The notes beneath the pieces are model-generated. The model saw only the letters and a list, made by a program, of their open reading frames with translations, was not told the origin of the DNA and did no database searches. DNA of 64,000 bases from Tetmemena sp. SeJ-2015 (Eukaryota; Ciliophora; Spirotrichea; Sporadotrichida; Oxytrichidae): assembly GCA_027382625.1 (NCBI GenBank), contig JAJKFJ010022785.1, positions 186,001-250,000 on the forward strand. The letters run 5' to 3'. Positions 33,563-45,000 of the stretch are shown in pieces (position 1 is the first letter of the stretch; each line of letters begins with the position of its first letter). The translations under genes were made by a program, and so were the position numbers.

Positions 33563-35054
33563 TCATCTCTTTGCTTAATATGATTTGAGTTGGAATCTTC
33601 TTAAATGATCTGCCTTCGTAATCTAAGGTGCGACCTTTAGTCTTAAATGAAATACATATTTTTATTTATTTAGCCTAGCAAAAGCCTCCTTCTTAATTCT
33701 AGTAAAATGAATCTTTATATGAAACTACTAGGCCATTATGTAAAACTGTCTATCCTTTTGTTTAATAAGCTTTTACTGGTAGTAGTGTCTCTAGAGCTAT
33801 CTATTTCTGTTCAAAGTCTTATCCCTGAATTTGACAGCAATTTAATTCTTCACTCTATCTATTCTGCCAAGGCCTATTGATTCCTTCCAAGCAAGAACTA
33901 AATTTTACAATCTGTAATTATCAGCTACTCTCTCCATTTGAGATTGAGAAACCAGACATTTCAAATACCAAATCAATAACTTCTGAAGCACTATCTTTCT
34001 AGCTCTATTAGACCTCTGCCTCTCCTCTTGAATCCTTGAATTATACTATCTTATCATTTTTCTGAAAAATCTAGCTTTAAGAAAATGTTCGCTCTCTTGC
34101 TTCCTTGAAACCTGAATACCAACTCTGAGTGCTTGGAACATGTACTTAAGTTTTCTTTATTTCTTTTGTGCCAGATATAGAAGATAGTTCTTGTAAGTCC
34201 TGGCTTGCAAATCTACATTTATCTGGAAACCACTCCATATAAGTGACTTGAGCTTTAGAACTTTGACATCTTTAAATGCTCTGAGTCTTCTTTAGATGTA
34301 AACATTTCTTCTGAGTAACCTAATGGACTTGCTCTTTAATTTCTTCTGCTTCTTGATCTTGAGAGTGAGGAGATTTGATTTGAGCACATATGAATTGACT
34401 AGCTGTTCTCTCCACTTCCTCATTATCCTAAACGAGGAATGACATTAATTAAAGATATACCTCTTGAGTTTAAGCCTAGTAGCGAGCCTCCTGTAACTCA
34501 TTGAGTTATTGATGTTCAAAAGCGTGAACTGCATCCACCTAAATGGATTATGAAAGCAATTAAACTAATTACCTCTTGAAAAGAAACACAAGTCTATCTC
34601 TGTGCTTCAATTTATTAATCCGATTAAATGCTTTCCTCATGAGCCACCTCAGCTTAAAGCGACAAGCCTTTTCATGGTTTAACAGATCCTGCGCTCTAAA
34701 ATATATTAATCCAAAAATTACTTTTGTCTCGCAAATGCTCTAAGTCTTCCATAAGCCTTTCGCATCAGCTTTAAATTTAATGAGAAATATTGTTTAAATT
34801 ATAATTAAATTTGAAGTGGAATGAATCTTCTTTGGCTGATCGTCATAAGTGAGGCGTCTCTTTATTTTGAGTTGGTTCTTGATACCACCATTTACTTAAG
34901 ATGCGCTGCTATTGTTAGAGATTTCAAGAGCTGATAGAGTAAAACTTGGAGAGTCCTGAACATCCTTCAAATCTTGGTTAAGAGAAAGGATTTGTATTGA
35001 GTTGATTTTGGTCTGTAAAAACTCAGCAGTTTGCAAGAACTAAGACTCAGACAT
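33563..35054 (-). CDS. SFI1-like centrin-binding repeat protein
   Basis: Start ATG is at 35052-35054 (MSESQFLQTAEFLQTK) and stop TGA at 33563-33565. After an N-terminal Gln/Ser-rich part, the protein is a run of basic helices with repeated Leu/Phe...Trp spacing (LRWLMRKAFNRI, LFKRWMQFTLL, FRIMRKWREQLV, LQKLLIWYLKCLV, NLVLAWKES), the pattern of SFI1 repeats that bind centrin. A GTAATT...TTTAG intron of about 34 nt lies near 34540-34575, and an AT-rich IES lies near 34780-34815. A role at basal bodies is inference from the family. No catalytic domain is present. Confidence 0.65.
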
Positions 35055-35163
35055 TTAAATTTATAATTTTATCTTTTTCAAATTCAAATTAATGACTTAA
35101 TCTGTTCAAAGGTAAAGAGATATAGTTTTATTATTTAATTTTATAAAACCTAATTAAGTTTTG

Positions 35164-36103
35164 TCAATTACTTTGATATTCCTTGATATTGAATTCACTG
35201 GATTCCTTAGTGTACTCTCTGCTGTCAAGTCTTTAAGTAGACCTGATGATCGCATTGACTTTGAACGCTTTGCTATTGAATTGAGAGACATTGGCAGTAT
35301 TCCTTGAGGACTGTGAGAAGTATTAGTTTGCAAAAGCATTTCTATCCACCCAGTTGAAGTTAAACTTGAGGTTAGCAACTTTTCTTTCCTCAGATTGCTT
35401 ATCATTGAATTTGTCATTGAACTTAGGAGTCTAAGTCTTGGAGGTAGAAGAAGTAGCTGGTAGTTGCTGCTGCGGTTGGGTTTGATGCTTGCCAATAAGT
35501 CTCTTCACATCTAGTTGGAAAGTCTTTGAGCTCCTTTACTTTAAGGGGTTGGTATTTCTAAGTTTGACTGCAGAAGATACAAGAGGATGCTATTTAACCT
35601 TCAGTTTCAAAATGCTCTTTGTTGAAGTCGCAGTAGGGGGCTAGTCTTCATCTATAATCTTGATAGAGGGTGGTACCTTCAAATTGTTTAGAGATTGACT
35701 AGGTTATAAGTTCAACAGCCTCTAGGAATTGAAACCACTCTGCACTCTTAGTTGGCTTCCTTATTGATTACTCTCATTGTTTCTGACAGAATTTGCTAAT
35801 TACTAGTCTTGTTAAGTTGCAGGCTAACTATGAAGATTCAAGTTGTGGATTCCTTTATAGGCTTTGAGATTAATTGAAGAAGATTACTACTTTAACTATT
35901 GAGAATTCTAGACTTAAGTAAAATATCCATTTGCATTCCCAAGTGGCTATCTATTTAAATATAGATAACAAAGTTAATCTTTGAGTGTAGCTCTCAACTA
36001 GAAATCTTATTAAGCTACTCCAAATTAATTATTTATCTTATTAGGTTTTTATAATAAGTGCTTGGCAGTCATAGGTCTTTTAATAGCCTTACTCTGGCGT
36101 CAT
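35164..36103 (-). CDS. Gln/Ser/Asn-rich protein of unknown function
   Basis: A single frame from about 35960 to TGA 35164-35166 reads Q/S/N-rich sequence (NLHSQPATQQDQQLANSV, LNNLKVPPSIKIIDEDQ) and a basic C-terminal half (KTFQLDVKRLIGKHQ, VANLKFNFNWVDRNAF). TAA and TAG supply many of the Gln codons. The likely first MDS begins at ATG 36103 (MTPEQGYQKTYD); the AT-rich part at about 35950-36060 is probably an IES or intron, but the exact join is not resolved. It is likely disordered; no domain is recognised. Confidence 0.6.
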
Positions 36104-36229
36104 TCTCTTTTCGATCACGATGACTGTGAAGCTAAGGAGTGCTTTATTCTCTTTATATAAAAGTTATCGATCTCAATATTTTTATTATATTTGAATTATA
36201 TACATTTAAATATGACCATGTCGTTTATC

Positions 36230-38057
36230 ATTTTTTATATTTTATAATTGATCTCTGACTTTCATCTTTTTACTCTTATTCCTATTAATTTTCTTTTCGT
36301 AGATCTCTTTTCTCAGATAATAAAACTATAAATTAATTTCTTATAAAGAAAGATTAGACCTTGACAGCTGAAAACCAGTTATTATTCTTGAACTCTTTTC
36401 CCACTCGAGAGAGCTAGTTATTTATGAAATTCATAGTGTTGAGAGTGGCCTCCTAGTGTCTCACCTTCCGAGACTCTACCCTCTAAGCGGCCTTTGTGGA
36501 CTCGATCTGCTTCTCGTAATTCTTGCAAAAGTTTTCCTCCAATGTAGGCCCCACATACATGTAGTAATCCCAGATTGAAGGGTCTTGCACGTTGAATCTT
36601 TTAAGCATTTCATTTGTAGCATTTTCATATATTTCCACTCTCTACGGCTCATAATCATTGTAATCTGTTTCTGGATTCGCTTGTTGCTTCCCCAGTTCTG
36701 AGAATCGAAGACGCTTCATGAATTTCTCAGACTACTTCTAAGCATCCTCTAATTTGAAATAAAAGAGGATACAATTGTTCCTAGTTCTGAGCTTTTCTAC
36801 TAGTAGCTCCCTCACTCCTTTTGCTATCTTGCTCTGTAATACCCTCTAGTATAAAGTTGCGAGCAGATGCTCCTCTTCCCAATTTTGCATAAGTGGATTA
36901 GTGCTTACTCTGGTTGATCTTCTGAAATGAAGAGGGATTGAAGTTCCTGTTTATCTCTGCAATACTCCCCCCAGGACTCTAGTTATCAGAGATCATGCTC
37001 GTGTCTGAGCTTATAACTATCGTGGGATTTTATACTAACTGGGCATGGAGGTATCTCCACCCAACTTTCTATCACTCATCTAGCTGGCGCTGTTATACTG
37101 AGACTTTTTGATGTGAATCTTCTTAAACTGTGAAGATGAATTGTCCTACTCAGTTACAGTAATTTAATCTTCCCTATCTAGATTCAAAGTCCTTAGCAAC
37201 TCTTGCGAGGTCTCTCTGTTCTTGGCTCTCTCTGAAAGTTAGTCAATTTTATTTTTCCTGGTCTTCTTGATGTGATGTTTTTAATTAAGATAGCAGCTTC
37301 TTCTCTAGCTGCCATCATGGTTTGATGCTAAAAATAGAGTAGAAACATTTCCAGTTGCTTCTACTTAGAATAGTTAGAGGAGGAAGATCCAGCTCTTAGC
37401 AAGTTCTTGGCAGGGTGGGTGTTTTTAATTCTAAGTAGTGACTGCTTACTGAATGTCAAGTGCTGTTCAGGCTGTGCCTCGTCAATCATCCTGTCTTGGT
37501 AGTTTGTCTCAAGTGACTGTCTCCACTCTCCTTTCACCCCAAGACCCATACTCTTTATTTTTTGATAAATATAGATCCTAATTAACTCTTTCCAAGCTCA
37601 GGATCTCTGGTCATGACATCATGAACTAAATCTTGAAGTAGGACTTTCTAGTATCTCTGTTCAAATTCGAACTCCTTATTAGGGAAGAAATTGTCCTTGA
37701 ACTTATTCAGTGAGTTCAAATCGTTATAGAAGTTGTTCGCATAGTAATTGACAAGCAAACAAAGAATATAACTATTATGATAAGTGTGTGCTTATAATTG
37801 TTACTGAACTTGAATTTGATGCTGCTCTTTCTTCTTTGGAGAGCACTCTAAGCCCTTGAAACCCCGGGTGTCACTCCACCACTGCTACCTCCCTTACTAC
37901 CTTCAATTACCCCAGAGGCTTTCTTCTTGAAGGAGAATCTCTTTCCCCTTGGAGAAGGGCTAAGCTCACTTGTGAGTTAGTTTTACAGCAGTGACCCTCT
38001 GCGCTTTTATGGCTTTAAAGGAAGAGTTATTTGTTTAGAAGCAGAACCCTCGTTCAT
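36230..38057 (-). CDS. Basic/coiled-coil protein with several IESs
   Basis: Start ATG is at 38055-38057 (MNEGSASKQITLP). The IES pointers CAATTA, AAAGAGT, ATC and CCCA restore one frame through SNNYYANNFYNDLN, PELGKSMGLGVKGEW, AAIKKTRKNKIDQL and TSMPTIVISSDTSM. The second half is helical (KIAKGVRELLVEKL, FMKRLRFSELGKQQ, ILDPSIWDYY-like region, NFCKNYEKQIEST). The frame passes conserved-looking DYNDYEP and ends in AT-rich low-complexity sequence, so the true stop may lie near 36300. A small frame shift near 36860 (before LQSKIAKG) probably marks another short IES. No known domain was identified. Confidence 0.65.
37023..37043. other. IES, pointer CCCA (17 bp unit)
   Basis: TGGG is at 37023-37026 and 37040-37043. 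Removal joins DTSMP to TIVISSD. Confidence 0.75.
37550..37591. other. IES, pointer AAAGAGT
   Basis: ACTCTTT is at 37550-37556 and 37585-37591. Removal joins ELGK to SMGLGVKG in frame. Confidence 0.85.
37745..37800. other. IES, pointer CAATTA
   Basis: TAATTG is at 37745-37750 and 37795-37800. Removing the 50 bp unit joins KFSNNY to YANNFYND. Confidence 0.85.
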
Positions 38058-38181
38058 TATTACTCTCAGTTATAATTTATTTTCCCTCTCCAAAAATTTG
38101 TAAATCCTGCCTTCTAAGACAATAAGCGAGAACAGTTCTTAGAAATTGAAACTAGGAAAAATTGCATTTACTGATTCTGTA

Positions 38182-41100
38182 TCAGAGATCAGTATTTAAG
38201 ATTTGATTCTTATGCTGCGTTCTTGCAGTGAAGACTCTCTTCATTTGAGCGAGAGTTATCTTTGGCTTGCATGTTGAATTAGTGTGGCCTTGGTATTTGA
38301 CCTGCACTATCTGCATCCCCTTTCCATGGCGAGAGATGTCTTTCTTCTACGCCCTCAGCTCAAAGCTTTTCCCCATGGTGTCTTGCTGCTTTGAGTAATA
38401 ACCGTAGAGCTAGTCTAGAGTAAGCTCTTTCTGCTTCTGCACCCTTATGATAGAATATATTTATCATATGGAAAGTGCAAGTGGTCTATTCTTAGAATCT
38501 CTGGAACTCCTCATCTCTGATGACCTCTTCTGGCTCCTAATGGCAGAGGATTCTTTGGGCCTCAAAAGCTTGCTGTACTGAGAAAAAGCAGACTCGTCTG
38601 GTTGTATCTAGTGAATCTTGATGCCATTCTCATTCCATTTGACATCTTGATCAGTCGTGGCTCCACTTAGTGCTCGTGAGGAGTGTCTCTACTAAGGTTG
38701 GGGAGGCTCTTCTTCTATTTTGTACTCAGCCACATCATAAAAGAAATTGAAGATAGGTCTGACTATACTTTCTCTTCAGGATATCAGGTGAGGATCCCGC
38801 TCCTGTTAATTGTGCTTCAAACTTCTAAGGAATCTTTGAACTTTTATGCCCATTTTAATTTTAGAGTTCTATGATTTATTTGTATCCACTGACTGCTTTT
38901 AATCTTATCGAAGGACTCTGCAATGGGAGTTCCAGTGAGTGAATGACCATCAAACTTCTACTGTTTCAATTAAAGCTATGGAGTCAGGTCGCTTATTAAT
39001 GGCAAGCTCTAACGACCCTCTCTACTTAGATGGGGTGGTCTGGGCCTGAAGACTTCGGACTGTAAACGAATTGGTTGTTATAAAAGTATTGCTACACCTC
39101 CTCAATAAATATAAGATCTAAATTAATGTAATTGGATAATTTATTGCCTTGCTAAATTATTTTCCTTGCATATTATCTTAAATGAAATGATTATTATAGA
39201 GTTAAATAATTTCCTCTTGCTTATGTAGATTTCTGATATCCAACTAGCCACTCAGTGTATTGAATGACTGCTGAAATGATGCATTTGTTTTCAAGAGTTA
39301 GTCCTGTGTCCAAACTTTTGGAGTGCCTGTATGGAACTGATTGATATCAGTTGTGTTTTCAAAAGCAGTGGGAACCTTGATGTTGATTTGCTAATCCTTA
39401 TTGGTTGAAGTGCTTTCACCACCTGCCTTCTAATTTACATTGAACTACCTCAGAGTTCTTATCAGTCTGCACCTTTAAACAAATAATCACATATAATTCC
39501 TTGCTTGGTTCTCTTCTTGCTATCTGTATTTGAGGATCCTGCGATTAATGAGGTCCTTGACATAGCTCTTAGATAAGTTCTGTGAATTGATGAAGCTGTT
39601 CCTCTCTGAGAGGATCTTCTTTTCAAAGTTGAGACGAGCCATGTTGTCCTCCTCTTCATCTGAGCCCTAAGCTCTAATACTCCGATGAGAGTGGATTATA
39701 ATAAATGGAAAATGGTTAATCTGATTCGATGATGGTGGGAGTCTTCTCTGAGAGTGGCTCTCCATTGTGGTTAGATCGATCAGTTTGGAGAAACATTTAA
39801 TCTGTTGTGGTGTCTGTGTGCATATAACCCTATCTCTTGCTCTTTTGAGATTACACGAGTGAACCTCTTTGAGAGTGGAAAAACTTAGATGGTCTTGCAG
39901 AAGGCATCTTTAATTGTAACTCTTGGGGAATTGAGGAAGAGCCTATTTCAAAAGGCGAATCCTACTTCAGTCTTATGTTAAACTTATAATTCTTATAAGA
40001 TTACTTTAAAAATTTTATTGTCTGAATTTTACTATAGGATATTTGTAGGTTTTATTTAGTTCTCTCAAAGAAGTTTTGCTAGGAGGTTTAACTTGCCATC
40101 TGAAACTGATTCTCTCCCACTGAACTTTGATTCCTAGTATCATCAATAATTAAGTATTGTAAACTTTAAAAAATTAAAGAAAGCATAAAATTTAAATTAA
40201 GTAAGAATTTAAACTTTTTTAAAAAAATTATATTCTACTTATAGTTTAATGAATTTTTAAATATAATTATTCATGCTTTATATATTTCTAATTACATAAT
40301 ATATTTGAAATAATTTTATAAAGCCATTAAATTTAAAGTATGAACTCTTGAGCTTAGCTGTTGGTTGGTAGTGGTGAGCATGCTCTTATTGAGAGCCTCA
40401 GCTTGGCTTAAAGCAGAAATCTCTTGCTGCTTTTACTGGTATCTGACTACTGCTTCACTGAACCTGCCCCTCAATCCTAGTCTCTTGGCAGACCCTACTC
40501 CTTAGTCAATCTGAAGTTGTATTTCTTTAGAGTTTAGATTCTTGAACATAACCCTCGGAGGTTAAGCCCTCCACAGTTGCTGCTCAGCCTAGTACTTAGC
40601 CACTGGAATCAGATTGCTGCTTATACTCTGATTTAGTGGAGAAGTGTTTGGAGAAGTCTTGTACGAAAAAGGTTAAAACCCTCCACCTTTAATTACACTG
40701 CTAGCCTTGGTTGTGTGGATATTTTCAGGTGATTGCTGACTCACTTGCAGATTCTGATTACTTATACAATAGGATTATCAAATATTAAACTCGTGAAACT
40801 TCTCTTGCTCATGATTATGCTCCTCACTGAGTGAGTTTCGCTTCCTCTCCTCTCTTTTGGCTTTGTTGGAAGCGTCTAATTGATTTCTATAACCTCTCTT
40901 GGGGAGTGAGTCTCAGTTTGTGGCTTGGAGAGCTTTTGCGTGAGTAACTTCCTTGAGTAGCCGAGTGCAAGTCTGGCCTTGAGTACGTTCTTAGTGGGTA
41001 TGGACTGCTCTGGCTTGAGATACTTCTTCTGCGTTTTTATTTTGAGTCTCTCCCGAAAGTCTAGGATGTCTATCTTGTCCTGCAGCTGTTGGTACTTGTC

Positions 41101-41978
41101 TCCATGCAATCACACACACATATCACATTATATAATCTAGTGCTCATGAGTGATTCCTGGAAGAGTTTGTTCTTCTGGCTGTCTGAGCAACTCAAGGTTT
41201 CTGATAAGAACGGATTAAAATAGCTGTGGGCAGATATTCTTACTTTGGATTAAGGATTCATCGAGGGTGTTGGTATTAGAGGAGAGTTGTGGATTCCTGT
41301 GCTGCTCCTCCTTGAATTTCTAGTCTATTTGCTTCACCTCATTCACCAGGGAGTAGTGATTGAAGTTCAACCTGCCTAATAAGATATAAATGGATTTATA
41401 TAAAATATTTAATTTACATAGTATAAATTATTTAAAATATATTTCAATTAATTTTTATTTTATTGATGGATGAAATGAGAATGAATTTCTTACTTGGGAT
41501 AAAGAGAGTCATTCCGAACTTTGCCTTCAATTCCCTTGCTAGATCTGAATCTCCAACGATCTTGTGGAAGTAGTCTATATATACAAATGAGTTATTGATA
41601 AGGAGTATTTACCATTTTTATCGTGAGCCTGCTTATCCTTCTTGATTTATTGTCTGTTACTAAACAGCGCCCTTTTCATAAAATGAGAATAAGACAATTA
41701 TTCTATTCTGTTTGTCCTTTAGCTTGTACACGAAATTGATTTGAGCTGACTTAGCTGCCCTTTCCACAAACTGCTCGAAGGTCTCATCTTCAAGTGATAG
41801 TTTACTGCTACTGCTGTCAAGAATATGCTTATCCTAGCTATCACTCACGAGTGTTTGCTTATCTATCTGCTTAGTGTTTCTAGCAGTTAAGTGGCTTCAC
41901 TCAGGTTAGTGAGTGTCCTAGGTAGTTTAATTCGTCTTATAGAAAGTTTAAGGATCTAGCCAGGTGGTGCTGCTGTTT
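38182..41978 (-). CDS. Large Gln/Ser/Lys-rich protein, many IESs
   Basis: Start ATG is at about 41976-41978 (MKNSSTTWLDPQTFYK) and stop TGA at 38182-38184. Treated as one gene because pointer AGTTCA (40121-40126 and 40341-40346) bridges the 40.1-40.35 kb AT-rich gap in frame (SSRVQWERISFRW). Other pointers are CACT, GAGGA and CATA. Segments include DYFHKIVGDSDLARELK, KYQQLQDKIDILDFRERLK, ARLNFEKKILSERN and a basic C-terminus (QVKYQGHTNS). The acidic patch SDEEED and many SQ/SP sites suggest a disordered scaffold. No catalytic domain was found. Several joints (about 39440, 39680, 41690) are unresolved, so the unity of the locus is likely but not proven. Confidence 0.5.
39099..39216. other. IES, pointer GAGGA (113 bp unit)
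   Basis: TCCTC is at 39099-39103 and 39212-39216. Removal joins NLHKQE to EVQQYFYNN in frame. The interior is AT-rich. Confidence 0.8.
40121..40346. other. IES, pointer AGTTCA (220 bp unit)
   Basis: TGAACT is at 40121-40126 and 40341-40346. The interior is strongly AT-rich. The join gives LSSRV-QWERIS. Confidence 0.65.
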
Positions 41979-42086
41979 TTCATAATTAATCACTAAACAG
42001 ATAATATTCTCATTCCTCTAAATAACAAAGTCCTTCCTATTATAAAGCCATAGTAAGAGAATGATCTACATTTTGAATGAATGAAA

Positions 42087-45000
42087 TCAAATCAGTTCGA
42101 CATTTGCAAGGCATACTTCTAGAATAGTAGCTATTTGTCTTATGATGTTTATAACGCCCTCATCATTGAGTGAAGTCATCATTTGGTTGCTCACATTTAC
42201 CTAGCTCTGTCTGCCTGCAAGTGGAGATTCGTTGTTCTCCTTGCCTGAAATGATTTAGACCTTACTCCTGTTTTTAATCTGTTTATTCTCGAACTAGACT
42301 ACTCCTAAGGTCTAACCTGATGCTGATTTGAGGGGGATGGAGTTCAAAGGCAGAGTTGTGTCGAGGTCAAAGCGAGAATCGAAGTCTAGATTTTAGTAGG
42401 CCATGAAAAATACCAAAGCCTAGTTCTTCTATAGGGTTATCTACATTAGTGAGGGATTATCCTCAATCTGCAATTCTTAGTACTCAGTAAAATAATATTA
42501 TGCAAACATGAATGTGAGTGAAGTAGGCTTGGAGTTATTATGCTTAGAGTCTAGGGATATGAAGTGCCAGAGAGTGGAACTGTCTTTTAAAAATGCAAAC
42601 CTGACTCGAGATAGTTCAAGCACGGCCATCACTTCCTTTTCAAAAGCGTGATACAACTCCATCTTTGTCTTCTATCTCAGTAAGTTAACCAAACTATTCT
42701 ACACCTGCTACTACTTCCCAAGATAGTATAGCGAGATTAATCTAAAGCATTAATCATTATTTTAAAAGATATGCGATTTAATAGTACTAAACCCTATTCT
42801 ATTGCTCTCTAACTAGCAGAGCAGTCATTGCCTCAGCCACTATAGTGGAAGTCATTTAGCCAAGGTATTGAATGATGTTGAGATCCTGCGATACATTAAT
42901 CATGTTCTCATCTGCTTAGATCAGTTATACCACACCTTGATTTTGCTCTGTGACTGGATTAAATAGTGGAACAAGCAGACTCAGTTACTCATCTTCCTAC
43001 TAAGCAACTCCCTCCTGAGTCTGAGCAATAACTAACTCGGCTACCTTTCTTTCCCTTTGAGCAGCAGTTTCAGCTTAAGAGTCTACGTTAGGAAACTTCA
43101 TATAAGAAGGTTCTTTTGCAGAGGCGATTGTTTAGCCAAGCTATGTGTTGGTTAAATCGACCTAGAGGAAGTTGGAGTGCTGATCGTATGTGTAGAGATT
43201 ATTATTCATAGCATCTCTCACCCATATCCTCACCTCCTTCGCCTCTAGAATCTTGGAGAGTCCAGAATTCAGAGTGATGATGAGGCCAGGTAGGTTTCCT
43301 TTATTGGCCAGGAAGTATTCAAAGATCAACTCCTGAAATGAACTCAAACACCCTCCTTATGCTATTGTTAATCACGTATTCCTTTGTAATTAACTCTATG
43401 TTCTTCTTTATCTCCATGGATTTAAGACTCATAGTGGTTTCGATGTAGTTCCTGATACCCATGTGACTAATCTCGTTTAGAATATTCTCCTCGTCCTTGC
43501 TGTCCAAGTATTGGAATCTGAAATCGAAGGCAGCTCTCTTGTCTCTACCCTCTCGAGTTAGAAGACTTGGCACACCACTTTCAAGCACTCTAAACTGCTC
43601 AACTGAGTCGAACTTATTGAGAAGTCTGGCTCTCTTCTCTCTAGGCCTGTCTTGCCTGAGAATATCGTTGGTCCTATTTTTCCAGTAAGGACCTTGCAAG
43701 TTGAAAGAGGTCATATGCTTTCGAGGCGATGAGGAGGAGCTTCCCTGGCTAGGAAGACTCTATATGGATTAGTGGACTTGGCCATTGGGGTGGCTGTTAT
43801 GCTGGTTAAGTTTAAGTATTGGAGTTGGGAGGAGCTCCTGCTGAATTGGAGGAATAGGTGATGGCTGATATTTCTGATTAAGTAAAAATCTAAATTATTT
43901 TATTAAGTATTGCAGGAGTAATGGCCTGAGTGAGTGGCTTGACCACGTCTTCCAACTCACTCTCAATGGCTTAGTCGTCCCTGGTGGTGAGTTTGTCTTT
44001 AAGCTTTTCAAACTCCTCCAGACCGGAGTTGTCTAGTTCTTGATTGTTGTTCTGCTACTGCTCAATCATAAGCTCCTCCTGCTCCCTCAAGCTCAAGAAA
44101 TCCATCATCCCTCCTTGAGATTTATTAAACATTATAAAGTATATTTGCTCATAGCCTGGAGGTTGGAGTACTTGCGGCCCTACTCATCAATCTTCATGAC
44201 AAGGTGGTTGATCTTCTTCTTGAGTCTGTTGATCTCCTCAATCTAGTCGTCGTGCTGGTTCTTCATGAAGCTAAGCTCCTTCTTTAGGGTGTTGTTCTCC
44301 ATGATCAGGACGTGGATAGTAGTCTTGAGTCTGTTCTGCCTCACACTTTCACTGATGAGAGCCCAACTCCCGCCTTTGATGCTTGTTTAGAAGAATCGGA
44401 GGTGTTCTATTGCTGGTTATTGGAATTAATGTTCAAGTTCTTATTAGCTATTAGGGTTATTTGGTTGTTTTATGATGATTGCTTGAAAAAATAATGGTAT
44501 ATTTTAAAGTGAAAGTGGGAGGGTTGGTCTGGACATCAGCGCAGAGAGTGAGTAGGCCTTGCTCCAGTCCATCAACTTTGAGCTGCATGCTAGAAATCTT
44601 GGTCTGCTCAGACTAAGACATCTTAAACATGGCTGTGCGCTCCTCATTCCCATCGAGTACTTGCTTTCTGAGATCTCTGTTCTCCTGGTGCAGTTTCTTC
44701 AAAGTATCCTCTTGTCTCAGGCACTTGGACTTATACTAGCTCAGTTCCACGTTCCTCAACTCAATCTAAACATAAAATTCTAAATTCAATACAATTGTAT
44801 CTGTCTCTTGTACTGGTAGTAAGACTGCTCCACTTCAATATGCTTCTCTGTAAGAGTGATCTTATCCCTGCAGTATTTAAACATCTCCTGCAAATTAAAA
44901 AAGTTGAATAAAAGCTTTTTCTAAATCTTAGATGGATCTGTAGTTCTACTCGAACTCTATCTTGTTTAAGCAGTTGCCCCAGAGAGTTTACCTTGCTCAA

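Noticed and set aside
43497..44783. Several plus-strand ORFs of 60-74 residues
   Set aside because: They are antisense to the GAF/coiled-coil gene, whose frame is supported by domain content and pointer joins.
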